Assembly (NCBI GenBank): GCA_028819845.1
Contig: JAPPKS010000034.1
Coordinates: 50,217 to 114,216 of the forward strand
DNA from: Candidatus Poribacteria bacterium
GTDB lineage: Bacteria; Poribacteria; WGA-4E; PCPOR2b
Length of the DNA: 64,000 nucleotides
Direction of reading: 5' to 3'
Part shown: positions 16,642-26,921 of the stretch, in pieces
Layout: every line of letters starts with the position of its first letter
Numbering within the stretch: the first letter of the stretch is position 1
Translations under genes and position numbers: made by a program
The notes under the pieces: model-generated
What the model was told of the DNA's origin: nothing
Databases searched by the model: none
The model's input: the letters and a program-made list of their open reading frames with translations, nothing else

Positions 16642-19600
16642 TTACTTCAATTTCATCATCTTGATATAATCCGTCAGATCTTTTTGACCAGACATCATGA
16701 CGCGGATTTTGCAGTAATAAACCCCGTTCGCTACTTCTTCGCCATCCTCATCAAGTCCATCCCAGTGTACCATCATGAATCCGGCGGGGGCCGCTTCTTC
16801 GAATTCTCGCACCAATCGCCCCGACACGCTGTAAATCTTCATGGTCACGTAATCTGCAGCGCTAGTAAGCTCACAAGTAATAGTCGTCTCATGGCGAAAT
16901 GGATTCTCGAAATTCATTGCCCTGAGCAATTGAAGAATTTTGTGCACACGGAACTCAATCTCATCTACTGATTCATTTCCCTCAACATCACTTGCCGTAA
17001 GGCGAACTTGGTATGTACCGGGCTCTAATTCGGGAGATTGGTAATTCAATACAACTTGATTTGAACCTGGGCGATGACTCATGCGGTACTCCGTTTGTGG
17101 AATCAGTCTAAATTCTCGGTTGTCCTGGCTGATTTCTAACGAAATCGCGCGCGTGATGTAATCAATACCGCTGTTGTCAGTCAGAGTGGCTTGAATCAAC
17201 GGTTCCTTGGACACCGGATCCCCATCAATGAAGTTCTGCTTGCCGACAGTCAATTGAAGATCCGGCGGGATAGTATCGCTGCTCCGCATCAATGCCAGCC
17301 TACCGAGTATCGGGACTTCCGCTCGAACCCGCCCTACCCCCTTCGTTTCGAACCGAAAACTGTCACCCGGCTCAAAATTCCCCTCGCCAGCCAAAAGCCC
17401 GAGTGTCAATCCATATTCAGCAAAAGAAAACTCTTCCCCGATTTTACCCATGATGGGGCGGCCGTTCTCTGACAGTATACCGGTCTTTTCTCCTTCCACC
17501 CGAAAACGATTTGAATCCAAAAACAGAATCACCCATCGATCTGAAGGGATGGACGAATTCGGATCGAGACGAATGTACTGGATCGTACCCGTACCACTGT
17601 TTCGCTCCCTGAACGATGAAGCGTAAAGGCCGGGAGATCCACTGTCCGCATTATCGATTAACGCAATTTCGAAGGTTAATATATCACCAAATTCAAAATC
17701 AGTTTCGCCCGGGCTTACACCGATTTTAAGGTCGTTTTCGTAATCCAAACTCGGTCGCCCAGGCGTTTCTACGAATTGTTCCAGATTGCGATTCGGATTG
17801 ACCATCTCTAACGGCTCTTCGTTCTTGCTAACCATCAGGCGGTATGTGCTAGGAGACGTGAAAGCCAAAACCCATTTGCCCAACTCGGCGCCCGTCGGCG
17901 CGATTTGAACGCCGTTGATTTCTCCATTTCCGCGATTGGATTTACTCACGCTGGATAGTACCTGTTGCAGCTCCATGGACGTATTAGAGGCAAGGACCAA
18001 CTCCGAATTTAACCGTACCCATTTTTCCAAACCCTTTAACCAAAGGTACATGCCAATCTCCTTGGCTTGCTGCTCCGCCCCTTCGTTAATGGCATTTACC
18101 TGATCCGGTTCAAGATTGTAAATCTCTGTTAAGCCGAGTTCTTGCCTGACGGCCGTCCGCAATGCTTCTAAATCAAAACGAAGTTCCGCTATAATTGGCG
18201 CCGTTAATTGAATGTCTCCCGACGGCGTAGATTCTAGCACCGCATTGTAGGCAACTGCATCATTTCCGTTCGGCAACCCAATCGGCTTCAGATTTGGTTG
18301 CTGCGTGAAGGTAAATTGTTCCCTCCCGGTGAGCGGGGCAATTGTCAGCACGGCGGGTTGAGGGACGTTGCGCGCCGGAACGCGAAAATCGATGATGCCG
18401 TCTTGACTAAAGATACGCCGATCCGCCTTGCCGACAACTATTCCTTGTACTGAAATGCGGCGCCCGTTAATGTTATCAGTCTCATCGCCTTCACGCAGCT
18501 TGCCCTGTTTGGACTCAATCTGAGATGTTTCCACATCAGAATCAAATACCGGATCAACCCACGTAAATATTTCATGGACGCCCATTTCCAGTTCGTGATG
18601 GATTGCCGCCGTCGCTATCCAGTTGGTATTGAGCGGGGTTTCCGTAAACGCTAGTGGAATTTTTTGGCCGTTGCCGTTGATGGTGGTCTTGTGTGGTTCA
18701 AGCGGATTTCTGCGCTGCCAACTGTTAGGGCGAATCAACACCTTGCCTATCAAACTAGCATGTGAATCGACAACATAATCTTCATCAAGATCCGGATTGC
18801 CTTCAAAGAAAGCAACTTCCACACTTTCCTTCAGCTCAAGGTCTTCGACCTGTTCAATGTCTACGTTTAACGTCCATGCCTCGTCCTCATATGAATACTC
18901 GTAATAGATTAATCCATCTGAATACGTTTGGCCTCTAACGACTCTTATGTTTGGGAACACGAACGGGCGGAATTCAAGTGTATCGGAAACTGTGGTGTGA
19001 TTGTCAATATCAGTCACGAAGATTTCATACCGAATCGGTGCGCCGTTGGGAGACAAAGGTAAGGGCTTCGGTGTTGTATACCAACCCTTGCCGCGCGATG
19101 GCGCCTGGTGCATTGTAACCTCCACCCATTCCCGTGCAACAGGATTTCGCCAGTCTAAACGGATATTCTTTATTCCCCGGCTTTCAATCTCGTCGGAGAC
19201 CTGTACTGAAATACGAAACATTGTATCGCTGACGACCTCCGGTTGTATGTCAAGGATTTTCGGCACAAGCACTGTGAACGAATCACCGCCAACAGCAATG
19301 TGAGAGGCGTTCTGAGCGTAATATTCAACATGGGCATTTCCCGCGCTGATTCCATTAGGAATCGGCAGGGAAACCTCGGGAAATTTACCATTTCTGACGC
19401 TTGTGTCCTGCGTGACAACTACATCGCCGGAGTAAGCCTCAACCACGCCTTCCTCTCGCTCGACAAGCTTATAAGTGCCGGGGAACACGGCTTTAACTTG
19501 TAACGTCCCATTAAAATCCGACAATGGAGTAAATCGTTTCTGTTTACGTCCAGGATCGTATTCGACTTCAAAAATCTCACCCGGAGCGATTCTGAGTGTT

Positions 19601-22600
19601 TCACCCGGCGCTACCGTTTTCGTCTTAACCTCGGGTTGCATCTCATAATCCGCCATTGCTAGATTCATCGCCGGATCGCCGAAGAGCGTGTACTCCATCA
19701 TCACGTCAATCTGGCCAATCCCATCACGGATTAGTAATTCCACTTTTGAATCGAAGCTGAGTTCGCCGAGGCCGCGCACATTGCGCTTAAAAAGATCATC
19801 GAAGATGATTCGGTTGAGGGTATCATTGCCGCTGCCGTACGTCAAACGAGTGGCGCTGAGCATACCGATTATGCCGCCCCTCTCCTTTCGAAGCAGCTTT
19901 TCAGCCATGCTCGGCTCGCCGGGCGCATCAAAGTAACCGTTATAACAGCTCAAAACAAGCATAAACGGAAGATGTTCTGTCTGATCGACCCGGTCGACTG
20001 ACGCGTTGTCAAATATAGCCTCATGCGCCCATACAATCCTTCCGCCATGGCCAGCGTATTGGGCAATCACTGCACCTTCGCCCATTGTGTCGATAATCAA
20101 TTCCTTCGCAACGTGCTTCGGTAGCTTGCTGCCGTAAGCTTCAGGATTCGCATTAACCTCTTTAATAATGTCTTCGAGAAAGATTCGTGTTGTTTCATAT
20201 CCGAGTAATGTATGGCTTTGCGCAACTTCGGTCAAGCTCTTCTTGAATATGAAATCACCAGAGTTATTGACCTCGTCATCCGCAACGGAGATAATCTGCC
20301 GCCGCCAGCTTCCGTTCGGCCTGGTTCCCTCGTAGTTGATGATTTTTTCGACTATCTCATTGGCGGATTCCGGCGTTTCTGCGCTAAGTCTTCCAACATA
20401 GAAGTCCGCAAGTTCGTCAATCCCGCTCACCGTCGCATACCAATGATCAATTGAAGTTCGGCCAAACGAGCTTGTCCAGATGTAGTGAGTAGGGATATAT
20501 CCCAGCAGTTCCGGTGCATCAGGATAAATCTCTTCGTCAGTGCCCGTGTAATCGAACGTCCCATCTCCCATGATAACAAGATAAGAGAGCGCAGGTTGTT
20601 CCCAATGCTTATAGGCGTAAGTCAGAAATGCTTTTATGGCTTTTGGGTCCACCATGCCGTTGCTGAACGTGTTATAAATCTGGTTAACATCAACAACCTT
20701 CGCGCGATGTCCCCCGCCTTTTGAAGTCGATCGCCATTCAGCTAATTTTTGGGACGCTTCATTAAACACTGGGTGGCTAATTATCAAATAGTCTGCACCG
20801 TTCGACGGTGACAGCAAATCAGTAGGAGGAACGTGCTCCACATGAACCGGCCTGCGCACGCCGGCGGACGAAACCGCTAAGAATTTGGCATCGTGCGAAT
20901 CCGGTGCGTGGAAGGTTGCATTGTACGCGGCGCGTGGAATATCTCCTAGAGGTATCGGTTGTTCCCGCGCTTCTCCTTCACCGCCGCTCTCTTGAGCAAT
21001 TAGGCGCAAGCGATCGCGGTCAGCTCGATTCAAATGCACCCTGTCTATTTTGGCGTTTTGCAGTTTGGCAGTAAGAATCTCCCCGTCGTACTCAAAAATC
21101 TCCACTTCCGGCGAGAGGAAACTCTGAACGGTATATTCCAACGTGCGGTGTTTTCGTACGGCGTACGTATCCGTACTAGCTGGGGAGGAAAATGCAAGGT
21201 AATCGTCGACCGCTTTTAACAGGCGGGTGTACTCAACTTCAAAGGAATTAATGTACGTATGGTAGGGATAGCGGGTCGTGTCATCTTCCGTAGTCGTGTC
21301 TACTCGCGTAATCGTAAGCACATTCTTTTCGTTCTTGGTGAAATCCCGCAAATTGTCCCAAGCACGCAGTGTGCGTTCGACCGTCGCAACATTTTGGTCA
21401 GACCACGTGGCATTGTCAATCCTTATCCCATTCACTGAAACTAGGATTTCATGCCTTGTAGGAGCGCCGCCTTGCAGCAAAACCCGTATTCTAGGTTGGA
21501 CAAAGCTCTGCGTAAGGTCATACAATGGAAATTCTAGATTATCGTCATTGAAGTCCCCCGCGTTTTTGATTCCCGTCCAGTACCAAAAGTCAAGTGACTC
21601 GAACCAACCGTGCTTGTTACCAGGTGATACAACTGCCGGGGACACATGCTCCAGGTTGCTAGTTAGATGGTCTTCCTCGAAAACCACCTTAGATCGAAAA
21701 ACGGGTACGGTCTTCGCTCGAGGATCGCCCGGGTGTGCATTAATTTCTGCGACCCGCTTCCCGCGTGTCCGCTCAACGGTTAGCCAATAAACATTCCAGC
21801 GCGTATATCTACTCCCGGCATTTAAGCCAAAAAATTCCAGATAGTCGCCCCGGTCAAAACGCCCGTCGGTTTCTCCGCGTATGTAGATTGGGATTTCTTG
21901 GCTCTCGTTACCGCGGCCTGCGCCGTAACGCCGCAAATGAAGATATCGGGGATCGACACCCCTCAAATCCACATTCCACCTCTGGAACAATTCCTCCTTT
22001 GTCAGCCGGTAAATACCGGTTTCGTCAATGAGAATCTTGTACCGCTCGTCCACAGTTGATTGCTGGAGTGCGGGTGCAGATGCAATCCGCTGTTCTCTTG
22101 GGACACGCCATCGCCTCGCTTCATCGTAATTCGAAAGCTGCCTTTGGAACATCCGCTCGAACACTACTGGTTCAACCGAGCTTCTCATTGAAAGGGACCG
22201 ATTTGTAGGCGATTCGGAGAAACCCGATGCACGGGGGCGATTGGAGGCATAATCAAAATGCACACGCACAACTAGGCGTGGATAAATCCGCAGCGAACGT
22301 GTTCGTGGTTGATATTGGACAGGACGAAGTTCGAGAATAATAACCCGTTGCGATCGTATGTTCCCATCGTAAACAATCTGTGCTAGCGACTCGGGGTAAT
22401 GGGCGCCGCCGCTCTGGTAGGCAGCTCCATCTTCACGCCACTCATCGACAAGGCTCTGGACGCCTTTTGAACCTGTTTGTGGAACGCGGTGGGGGACGGG
22501 AGATATACGAGAGATACGCCGTGTTCGGTGTGCCGCATGAGTTACTTCAACATGAAAACTCGCGTTAGGCGGTACACCTAGCATAGTACGTGTAACTGGC

Positions 22601-22920
22601 AGTTGCGGGTTGCCTGCTTCATTGGTAAACCCGCTTTCATTGTAGCGAACTGACCGATATTGAACGCCAGCATGTGCTACAGTTGACACATCAAGTTCGG
22701 GCAGGTCAAACTCAACGGTTATCCCATTGGAATCAGATGCCGCTCGAACCGCCGCATAGCCCGTTGCGGCGAATATACCAGATAAAAGACCACTAAATAA
22801 AATGAGTAGAATTAACATCCGTATACTCGCCCATTGCGAGAAACAAGGTTGAACAAAGTCAACGTCTGTTTGGTAAACATCTGCGGTCATATCTGCCCGG
22901 AAATGACAGTGGTTCATCAA
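16642..22920 (-). CDS. Giant C25 (gingipain/PorU-like) cysteine peptidase
   Basis: A 2092-aa exported protein with a peptidase C25 domain. Start: AGGAGG 10 nt before TTG 22920 (ATG 22917 follows directly); the signal/anchor segment is MLILLILFSGLLSGIF from about residue 35. The N-terminal ~300 residues match the gingipain propeptide type (LGVPPNASFHVEV). The C25 core follows, with SNGADYLIISHP, the catalytic H958 in YAGHGG and C992 in LSCYNG. Roughly 800 further residues are beta-sandwich-like segments. The last ~85 residues form a FlgD/CTD-type module (NPFRHETTITCEL ... GVYYCKIR). In Bacteroidota, PorU is the C25 sortase that removes C-terminal sorting domains in type IX secretion; this protein is much longer. 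The exported WD40 protein at 50888-53113 carries a CTD and could be a substrate (inference). Confidence 0.88.
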   Translation of the reverse strand: MMNHCHFRADMTADVYQTDVDFVQPCFSQWASIRMLILLILFSGLLSGIFAATGYAAVRAASDSNGITVEFDLPELDVSTVAHAGVQYRSVRYNESGFTNEAGNPQLPVTRTMLGVPPNASFHVEVTHAAHRTRRISRISPVPHRVPQTGSKGVQSLVDEWREDGAAYQSGGAHYPESLAQIVYDGNIRSQRVIILELRPVQYQPRTRSLRIYPRLVVRVHFDYASNRPRASGFSESPTNRSLSMRSSVEPVVFERMFQRQLSNYDEARRWRVPREQRIASAPALQQSTVDERYKILIDETGIYRLTKEELFQRWNVDLRGVDPRYLHLRRYGAGRGNESQEIPIYIRGETDGRFDRGDYLEFFGLNAGSRYTRWNVYWLTVERTRGKRVAEINAHPGDPRAKTVPVFRSKVVFEEDHLTSNLEHVSPAVVSPGNKHGWFESLDFWYWTGIKNAGDFNDDNLEFPLYDLTQSFVQPRIRVLLQGGAPTRHEILVSVNGIRIDNATWSDQNVATVERTLRAWDNLRDFTKNEKNVLTITRVDTTTEDDTTRYPYHTYINSFEVEYTRLLKAVDDYLAFSSPASTDTYAVRKHRTLEYTVQSFLSPEVEIFEYDGEILTAKLQNAKIDRVHLNRADRDRLRLIAQESGGEGEAREQPIPLGDIPRAAYNATFHAPDSHDAKFLAVSSAGVRRPVHVEHVPPTDLLSPSNGADYLIISHPVFNEASQKLAEWRSTSKGGGHRAKVVDVNQIYNTFSNGMVDPKAIKAFLTYAYKHWEQPALSYLVIMGDGTFDYTGTDEEIYPDAPELLGYIPTHYIWTSSFGRTSIDHWYATVSGIDELADFYVGRLSAETPESANEIVEKIINYEGTRPNGSWRRQIISVADDEVNNSGDFIFKKSLTEVAQSHTLLGYETTRIFLEDIIKEVNANPEAYGSKLPKHVAKELIIDTMGEGAVIAQYAGHGGRIVWAHEAIFDNASVDRVDQTEHLPFMLVLSCYNGYFDAPGEPSMAEKLLRKERGGIIGMLSATRLTYGSGNDTLNRIIFDDLFKRNVRGLGELSFDSKVELLIRDGIGQIDVMMEYTLFGDPAMNLAMADYEMQPEVKTKTVAPGETLRIAPGEIFEVEYDPGRKQKRFTPLSDFNGTLQVKAVFPGTYKLVEREEGVVEAYSGDVVVTQDTSVRNGKFPEVSLPIPNGISAGNAHVEYYAQNASHIAVGGDSFTVLVPKILDIQPEVVSDTMFRISVQVSDEIESRGIKNIRLDWRNPVAREWVEVTMHQAPSRGKGWYTTPKPLPLSPNGAPIRYEIFVTDIDNHTTVSDTLEFRPFVFPNIRVVRGQTYSDGLIYYEYSYEDEAWTLNVDIEQVEDLELKESVEVAFFEGNPDLDEDYVVDSHASLIGKVLIRPNSWQRRNPLEPHKTTINGNGQKIPLAFTETPLNTNWIATAAIHHELEMGVHEIFTWVDPVFDSDVETSQIESKQGKLREGDETDNINGRRISVQGIVVGKADRRIFSQDGIIDFRVPARNVPQPAVLTIAPLTGREQFTFTQQPNLKPIGLPNGNDAVAYNAVLESTPSGDIQLTAPIIAELRFDLEALRTAVRQELGLTEIYNLEPDQVNAINEGAEQQAKEIGMYLWLKGLEKWVRLNSELVLASNTSMELQQVLSSVSKSNRGNGEINGVQIAPTGAELGKWVLAFTSPSTYRLMVSKNEEPLEMVNPNRNLEQFVETPGRPSLDYENDLKIGVSPGETDFEFGDILTFEIALIDNADSGSPGLYASSFRERNSGTGTIQYIRLDPNSSIPSDRWVILFLDSNRFRVEGEKTGILSENGRPIMGKIGEEFSFAEYGLTLGLLAGEGNFEPGDSFRFETKGVGRVRAEVPILGRLALMRSSDTIPPDLQLTVGKQNFIDGDPVSKEPLIQATLTDNSGIDYITRAISLEISQDNREFRLIPQTEYRMSHRPGSNQVVLNYQSPELEPGTYQVRLTASDVEGNESVDEIEFRVHKILQLLRAMNFENPFRHETTITCELTSAADYVTMKIYSVSGRLVREFEEAAPAGFMMVHWDGLDEDGEEVANGVYYCKIRVMMSGQKDLTDYIKMMKLK

Positions 22921-23407
22921 GTAATAGCTTCCTCCTCAAAATCGCAGCTTGTGAATTTTACGATTAGCAAATCTCTCTCCGTTACTTAGTGAAAAATTCA
23001 AATCGGATTCTTCACCCGCTGAAATGATGCCCAACTCAATGCACGAATTCAATAACACGGCATCAAAATTTTAACCAAACGTACACCATGTTCTAATCCG
23101 TTAAAAAGCGCGTTTGGCATGTCATAGTATATCATAGTCGTCATAGTGTGTCACTGTTAGTTTACTGAAACCTCATTGCGGCATCACACGTATTGTCCGT
23201 TACGCGCATGAAACCTGGATAATTAAACAGGTCGGCCAAAACTGTTGATTTCGTGACACAATTATTTTGAATTACAGGCTTGCTTTAATTTAGGATCTGT
23301 GCTATACTTTCGCATTGTAACATGCATCGTAACATTACAAAACTGTCTCAATATTCGTCCTCATCAGAGTCTAGGTTGCGCGACCGTAATATTAGGGGGG
23401 AAATTTC
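22921..23407. other. Divergent C25/M23 promoter region
   Basis: A 487-bp AT-rich spacer between divergent genes, without an open frame worth calling. TCATAGT is repeated three times around 23120-23150 (TCATAGTATATCATAG, GTCATAGTGTG). A sigma70-like promoter toward the M23 gene is at 23280-23308. Confidence 0.5.
23280..23308 (+). promoter_or_regulatory. Candidate sigma70 promoter of the M23 gene
   Basis: TTGCTT (23280-23285) and TATACT (23303-23308) are separated by 17 bp, on the strand of the M23 gene and about 100 nt before its start. The match is good but has not been tested. Confidence 0.5.
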
Positions 23408-24613
23408 GTGAAGGATATATATACCATTGTTGTCATGTCATCCGACAACGGGCCAATACGCCAATTTGCAATTGAACGTCATATTTTCCGAAAGTTGATA
23501 ATTCTGTCTTTTATTGTATTGGTGGGCGCTGTAGGAGGAGTGTTTTATGGCATTTATTCAAAGGGCAAGGTACACTCTATCCATAGTAAATTGCAATCTG
23601 CAAATTCGGAAAACGAACGGCTCAACACTGAACAACAGAGTTGGCGCGATACGCTAGACAACGAGATGCAGCAGATTCGGGACATGGCTGAAGGAGTACG
23701 GCATGTTTTAGGGATTAGCACAGAGAAAGGTATTCTCGGACAAGGTGGTGCTGGATTTGACGCAGAAATACTTGATGATATTGAACAGGAATCTATTCTT
23801 AAACCACAACCACAGGACGCGCATAGCATAGAAATTGACGCTGGCTTATCGGAAGACTCCCCCGCGAGTGATTCAAGACTCACTCAAATTCTCCGCTTGA
23901 AAAGAGAAATTCAACCAATTTACGATCATGTTGCAAACGCTGTCCAAACCGTCAATGAGATGCCCTCAATTTTGCCAATAAAGGTGCGCGACAAATTACT
24001 GTTTGCCGTCAATTTAGACGCCCCTACCGATCCGAGCGGTGAAAATATCTCATCCAAGTTACGGCGGGCGTTTACATCTAATGGAATCGCACTTTCCCAA
24101 GACGTATCAATTTCGACTGAAAAGGAAGATAGCCATTGGTGGATAGCTGATAAAGCAAAAAACCGTACCTACGCAGTCTATAAGGCAAAAGGTAAACTTA
24201 GCATATACCCTGAAGGAAACGAGGTGAAGCCGTATTGGTTTTCATCGGGATTTGGGTGGCGTCCCCACCCGATCACGAAAAAACGACAATTCCATCGAGG
24301 ACTGGATATTAGGGCGCGTAGGGGCACACCTGTGCTGGCGGCTGCTGATGGCGTCGTATCAAAGGTCACTCGGGACCGGTATCTCGGTAGGGTGATTCGG
24401 ATAGAACACAAGGCTAGCCAGATGGAAACCGTGTATGGACACCTGAACAAGTATGAAAAGGGAATTAGCCGTGGAATGGTTGTAAAACGCGGAGAAGTCA
24501 TTGCCTACGTGGGAAACACTGGCGTAAGTACGGGTCCGCACTTGCACTACGGTGTCTATCATGCGAAAAAGAAAAGTTGGATGAACCCGAAAAATTATAT
24601 TTTAAATCAATAA
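23408..24613 (+). CDS. M23 peptidoglycan endopeptidase, membrane anchored
   Basis: A 401-aa LytM-type zinc metallopeptidase, expected to cut peptide cross-links of peptidoglycan in the periplasm. A GGGGGG run 7 nt ahead of the GTG at 23408 sets the start. One membrane helix at residues ~29-50 (KLIILSFIVLVGAVGGVF) is followed by a coiled coil (~55-95, HSKLQSANSENERLN), a long linker and the C-terminal peptidase. The domain opens with FGWRPHP, and the zinc ligands are H296 and D300 (HRGLD) and H380 of the HLH motif (378-380). All catalytic residues are present, unlike the degenerate EnvC or FtsEX activators. It stands alone with its own promoter region and may act in cell-wall remodelling or division. 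Confidence 0.92.
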   Translation: MKDIYTIVVMSSDNGPIRQFAIERHIFRKLIILSFIVLVGAVGGVFYGIYSKGKVHSIHSKLQSANSENERLNTEQQSWRDTLDNEMQQIRDMAEGVRHVLGISTEKGILGQGGAGFDAEILDDIEQESILKPQPQDAHSIEIDAGLSEDSPASDSRLTQILRLKREIQPIYDHVANAVQTVNEMPSILPIKVRDKLLFAVNLDAPTDPSGENISSKLRRAFTSNGIALSQDVSISTEKEDSHWWIADKAKNRTYAVYKAKGKLSIYPEGNEVKPYWFSSGFGWRPHPITKKRQFHRGLDIRARRGTPVLAAADGVVSKVTRDRYLGRVIRIEHKASQMETVYGHLNKYEKGISRGMVVKRGEVIAYVGNTGVSTGPHLHYGVYHAKKKSWMNPKNYILNQ

Positions 24614-24827
24614 TTGCCGCACGCTTGTTCTTTGAAGCTACCATATACCTCCCAACATCCGATAGTGACGCACAATCCTTCAGATAAGCTGCCCTCCATC
24701 TCTATTAAAAATTTCAAATTCAGCGTTGTTTGCTCTTCTAGCACATCAAACGCCGCCTGCCATTTCCACTCCTTTTAGTAAATTCCGTATTATCCATACC
24801 CTACGCGCTTCTGCGCCAACGTAATAT

Positions 24828-24859
24828 GAAACCGAGTTTTTTCTTCAAAACTAGGTTTC
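24828..24859. repeat. GAAACCGAG hairpin, copy 2
   Basis: GAAACCGAGTTTT and AAAACTAGGTTTC pair with one mismatch (CTAGG in place of CTCGG). Same layout as 3152-3184. Confidence 0.7.
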
Positions 24860-25060
24860 TTTAACCGCGCAGTATATGAAATCTGCGCCTCCATTCCCGA
24901 CAGCTCGCATTTCCATGCGCTAATTGTAAATACCTGAGCAATGTGTAAACCATCTCTACGGCTAACACAGCTTTAGTAATATTTGGATTGCCAGCGCATT
25001 GATTTTTGGTATAATCATATAGAATCCGGATATCAAGATAAATCCCGTAAATTTTCAGAA

Positions 25061-25380
25061 CCTGTTTGAAAGTTCATTATAACAAAACTAATTCCCTTAC
25101 GCCAAACCCCAGTGTGCCGCCGCGCATTGTAGGCGGGGATCAAGCGGCCGAATAGGGAGTGCGATAGAGATCTTCCTTGCCCCGCGTACCCCAATACGCC
25201 TTGTAGGCGGGGCATCTTGCCCCGCTCAATGCTGGAGCAACGTATTTGGTGGAATCACGCTGAATAGCATCAACCGAGCGATAAGCGAAGACGATAGTAT
25301 TTCCCATGCGATAGAAGTTCCAACGGTTATTCGCAACTCAAACGCCCAAGAATGGTTTTGTCGCCTATTATTCAAACAGG
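25061..25380. repeat. 320-bp element with CCTGTTTGAA inverted ends
   Basis: The left end CCTGTTTGAA (25061-25070) is an exact inverted copy of the right end TTCAAACAGG (25371-25380). A shorter relative with the same ends is at 38409-38512, and a single end at 3192. It probably is a MITE-like element. It ends 35 bp before the start of the MmgE/PrpD gene, which argues against the longer open frame from 25352. Confidence 0.65.
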
Positions 25381-25414
25381 CTCTCATGTTCCAAATCAGA
25401 GAGGGAATAGTTTT

Positions 25415-26857
25415 GTGACTGCCTCATCTTCCAAAAACCGCCCTGAACCCGACCCGATACTCGTCGACATCGCAGAGTATGTAACCGGCTACACAATTGA
25501 AAGTCCGTTAGCCTTCGAAACAGCCCGGCACTGCCTCGTGGATTCACTCGGATGCGGCTTGTTAGCGTTGCGCTATCCCGAATGCACGAAACACCTGGGA
25601 CCAGTAATTTCCGGGACACACGTTTCGAACGGCGCCCGCGTACCGGGGCAACAGTTTGAGCTGGATCCGGTGCTGGCCGCGTTCAATATCAGCTGTCTAA
25701 TCCGATGGCTGGATTACAACGACACCTGGCTCGCGGCGGAGTGGGGACATCCCTCGGATAACCTAGGCAGCATCTTGGCAACCGCGGACTTTCTCAGCCG
25801 CAGAAACGTGGCAGAAGGGCGGCCGCCCCTTATGATGCGCGACGTGCTAACGTTTATGATTAAAGCCTACGAGATTCAGGGTGTACTCGCACTGGAAAAC
25901 AGCTTGAACCGTGTCGGATTAGACCACGTACTGTTCGTTAAAATTGCCTCGACGGCGGTCGTCACTAAGATGCTAGGAGGAGGTACCGACGAAATCATCA
26001 ATGCGGTGTCCAACGCCTTTATCGACGGCGGAAATTTGCGGGTCTACCGCCATGCACCCAACACCGGTTCCCGAAAATCCTGGGCAGCCGGGGACGCGGC
26101 AAGCCGCGCCGTGTGGCTCGCCCTGACCGCCATGAAAGGCGAAATGGGCTATAATTCGGCGATGTCTGTGCCGAAGTGGGGGTTTTACGACGTGCTCTTC
26201 AACGGACAGCCTTTTATCCGCAGTCGTCCATATGGAACGTATGTAATGGAAAATATCTTGTTCAAAATTTCATTCCCGGCAGAATTTCACGCCCAGACAG
26301 CAGTCGAATGCGCATTTAAGCTAAATAGCAAAATAAAAGATCGGCTGGACGAAATCGAGACAATTACAATCACGACCCACGAATCCGCGATTCGTATTAT
26401 TGATAAAACCGGCCCATTAAACAACCCCGCGGATCGAGATCACTGCCTACAATATATGGTAGCGGTTGGGCTTATCTACGGAGAGTTGACCGCCGACCAC
26501 TACGAAGATATAATCGCGCGAGAACCCCTCATTGACACCTTACGGGAAAAAATGGTCGTGGAGGAATCGCCCGCGTACAGCAAAGACTACCTCGATCCCC
26601 AGAAACGCTCCATCGCAAATGCCCTTCAAATTCGCTTCGTGGATGGCTCTACCACTGAAAAGGTCGCCGTCGAATATCCAATTGGACACCGACGCAGGCG
26701 AAACGAAGGAATTCCGCTGTTGGAGGAAAAATTTGTCTCCAACCTAGCGTCCCGTTTCCCTGCAAAGCGGGTGGAAGCTATCGCAGATCTCTGTTTTGAC
26801 CACAAACGGTTGGAAGCTGCAACAGTTAACGAATTCATGCAAATGTTTGTTATCTAA
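25415..26857 (+). CDS. MmgE/PrpD-family dehydratase-like protein
   Basis: A 480-aa cytosolic protein of the MmgE/PrpD family, which includes 2-methylcitrate dehydratase and cis-aconitate decarboxylase. GAGGG 9 nt ahead of GTG 25415 decides the start; the open frame reaches back to 25352, but that part is repeat DNA. Recognisable stretches are the N-terminal [16 protein letters not shown], then [13 protein letters not shown] and [13 protein letters not shown], and the middle region with [17 protein letters not shown]. The 480-aa length equals that of bacterial PrpD (about 483 aa). prpB and prpC are not adjacent, so a role in the methylcitrate cycle is not supported by context, and the reaction stays open among family members. 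A lipoprotein gene follows 64 nt later. Confidence 0.9.
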   Translation: MTASSSKNRPEPDPILVDIAEYVTGYTIESPLAFETARHCLVDSLGCGLLALRYPECTKHLGPVISGTHVSNGARVPGQQFELDPVLAAFNISCLIRWLDYNDTWLAAEWGHPSDNLGSILATADFLSRRNVAEGRPPLMMRDVLTFMIKAYEIQGVLALENSLNRVGLDHVLFVKIASTAVVTKMLGGGTDEIINAVSNAFIDGGNLRVYRHAPNTGSRKSWAAGDAASRAVWLALTAMKGEMGYNSAMSVPKWGFYDVLFNGQPFIRSRPYGTYVMENILFKISFPAEFHAQTAVECAFKLNSKIKDRLDEIETITITTHESAIRIIDKTGPLNNPADRDHCLQYMVAVGLIYGELTADHYEDIIAREPLIDTLREKMVVEESPAYSKDYLDPQKRSIANALQIRFVDGSTTEKVAVEYPIGHRRRRNEGIPLLEEKFVSNLASRFPAKRVEAIADLCFDHKRLEAATVNEFMQMFVI

Positions 26858-26921
26858 AGGTATGGAATAAGGTAACAGTAGAACTTCCGCACGAATGCAG
26901 GCTCTAAACAAGGAGAACTCA

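Larger units (their letters stand above)
24614..25414. other. ~800-bp repeat-containing spacer
   Basis: No gene is supported. It carries a second GAAACCGAG hairpin (24828-24859) and a 320-bp element bounded by perfect 10-bp inverted repeats (25061-25380). Inside that element is a GCGGGGCATCTTGCCCCGC hairpin (25207-25225). Confidence 0.6.

Noticed and set aside
25033-25215. 60-codon frame on the minus strand
   Set aside because: It covers the 320-bp inverted-repeat element and has no ribosome-binding site.
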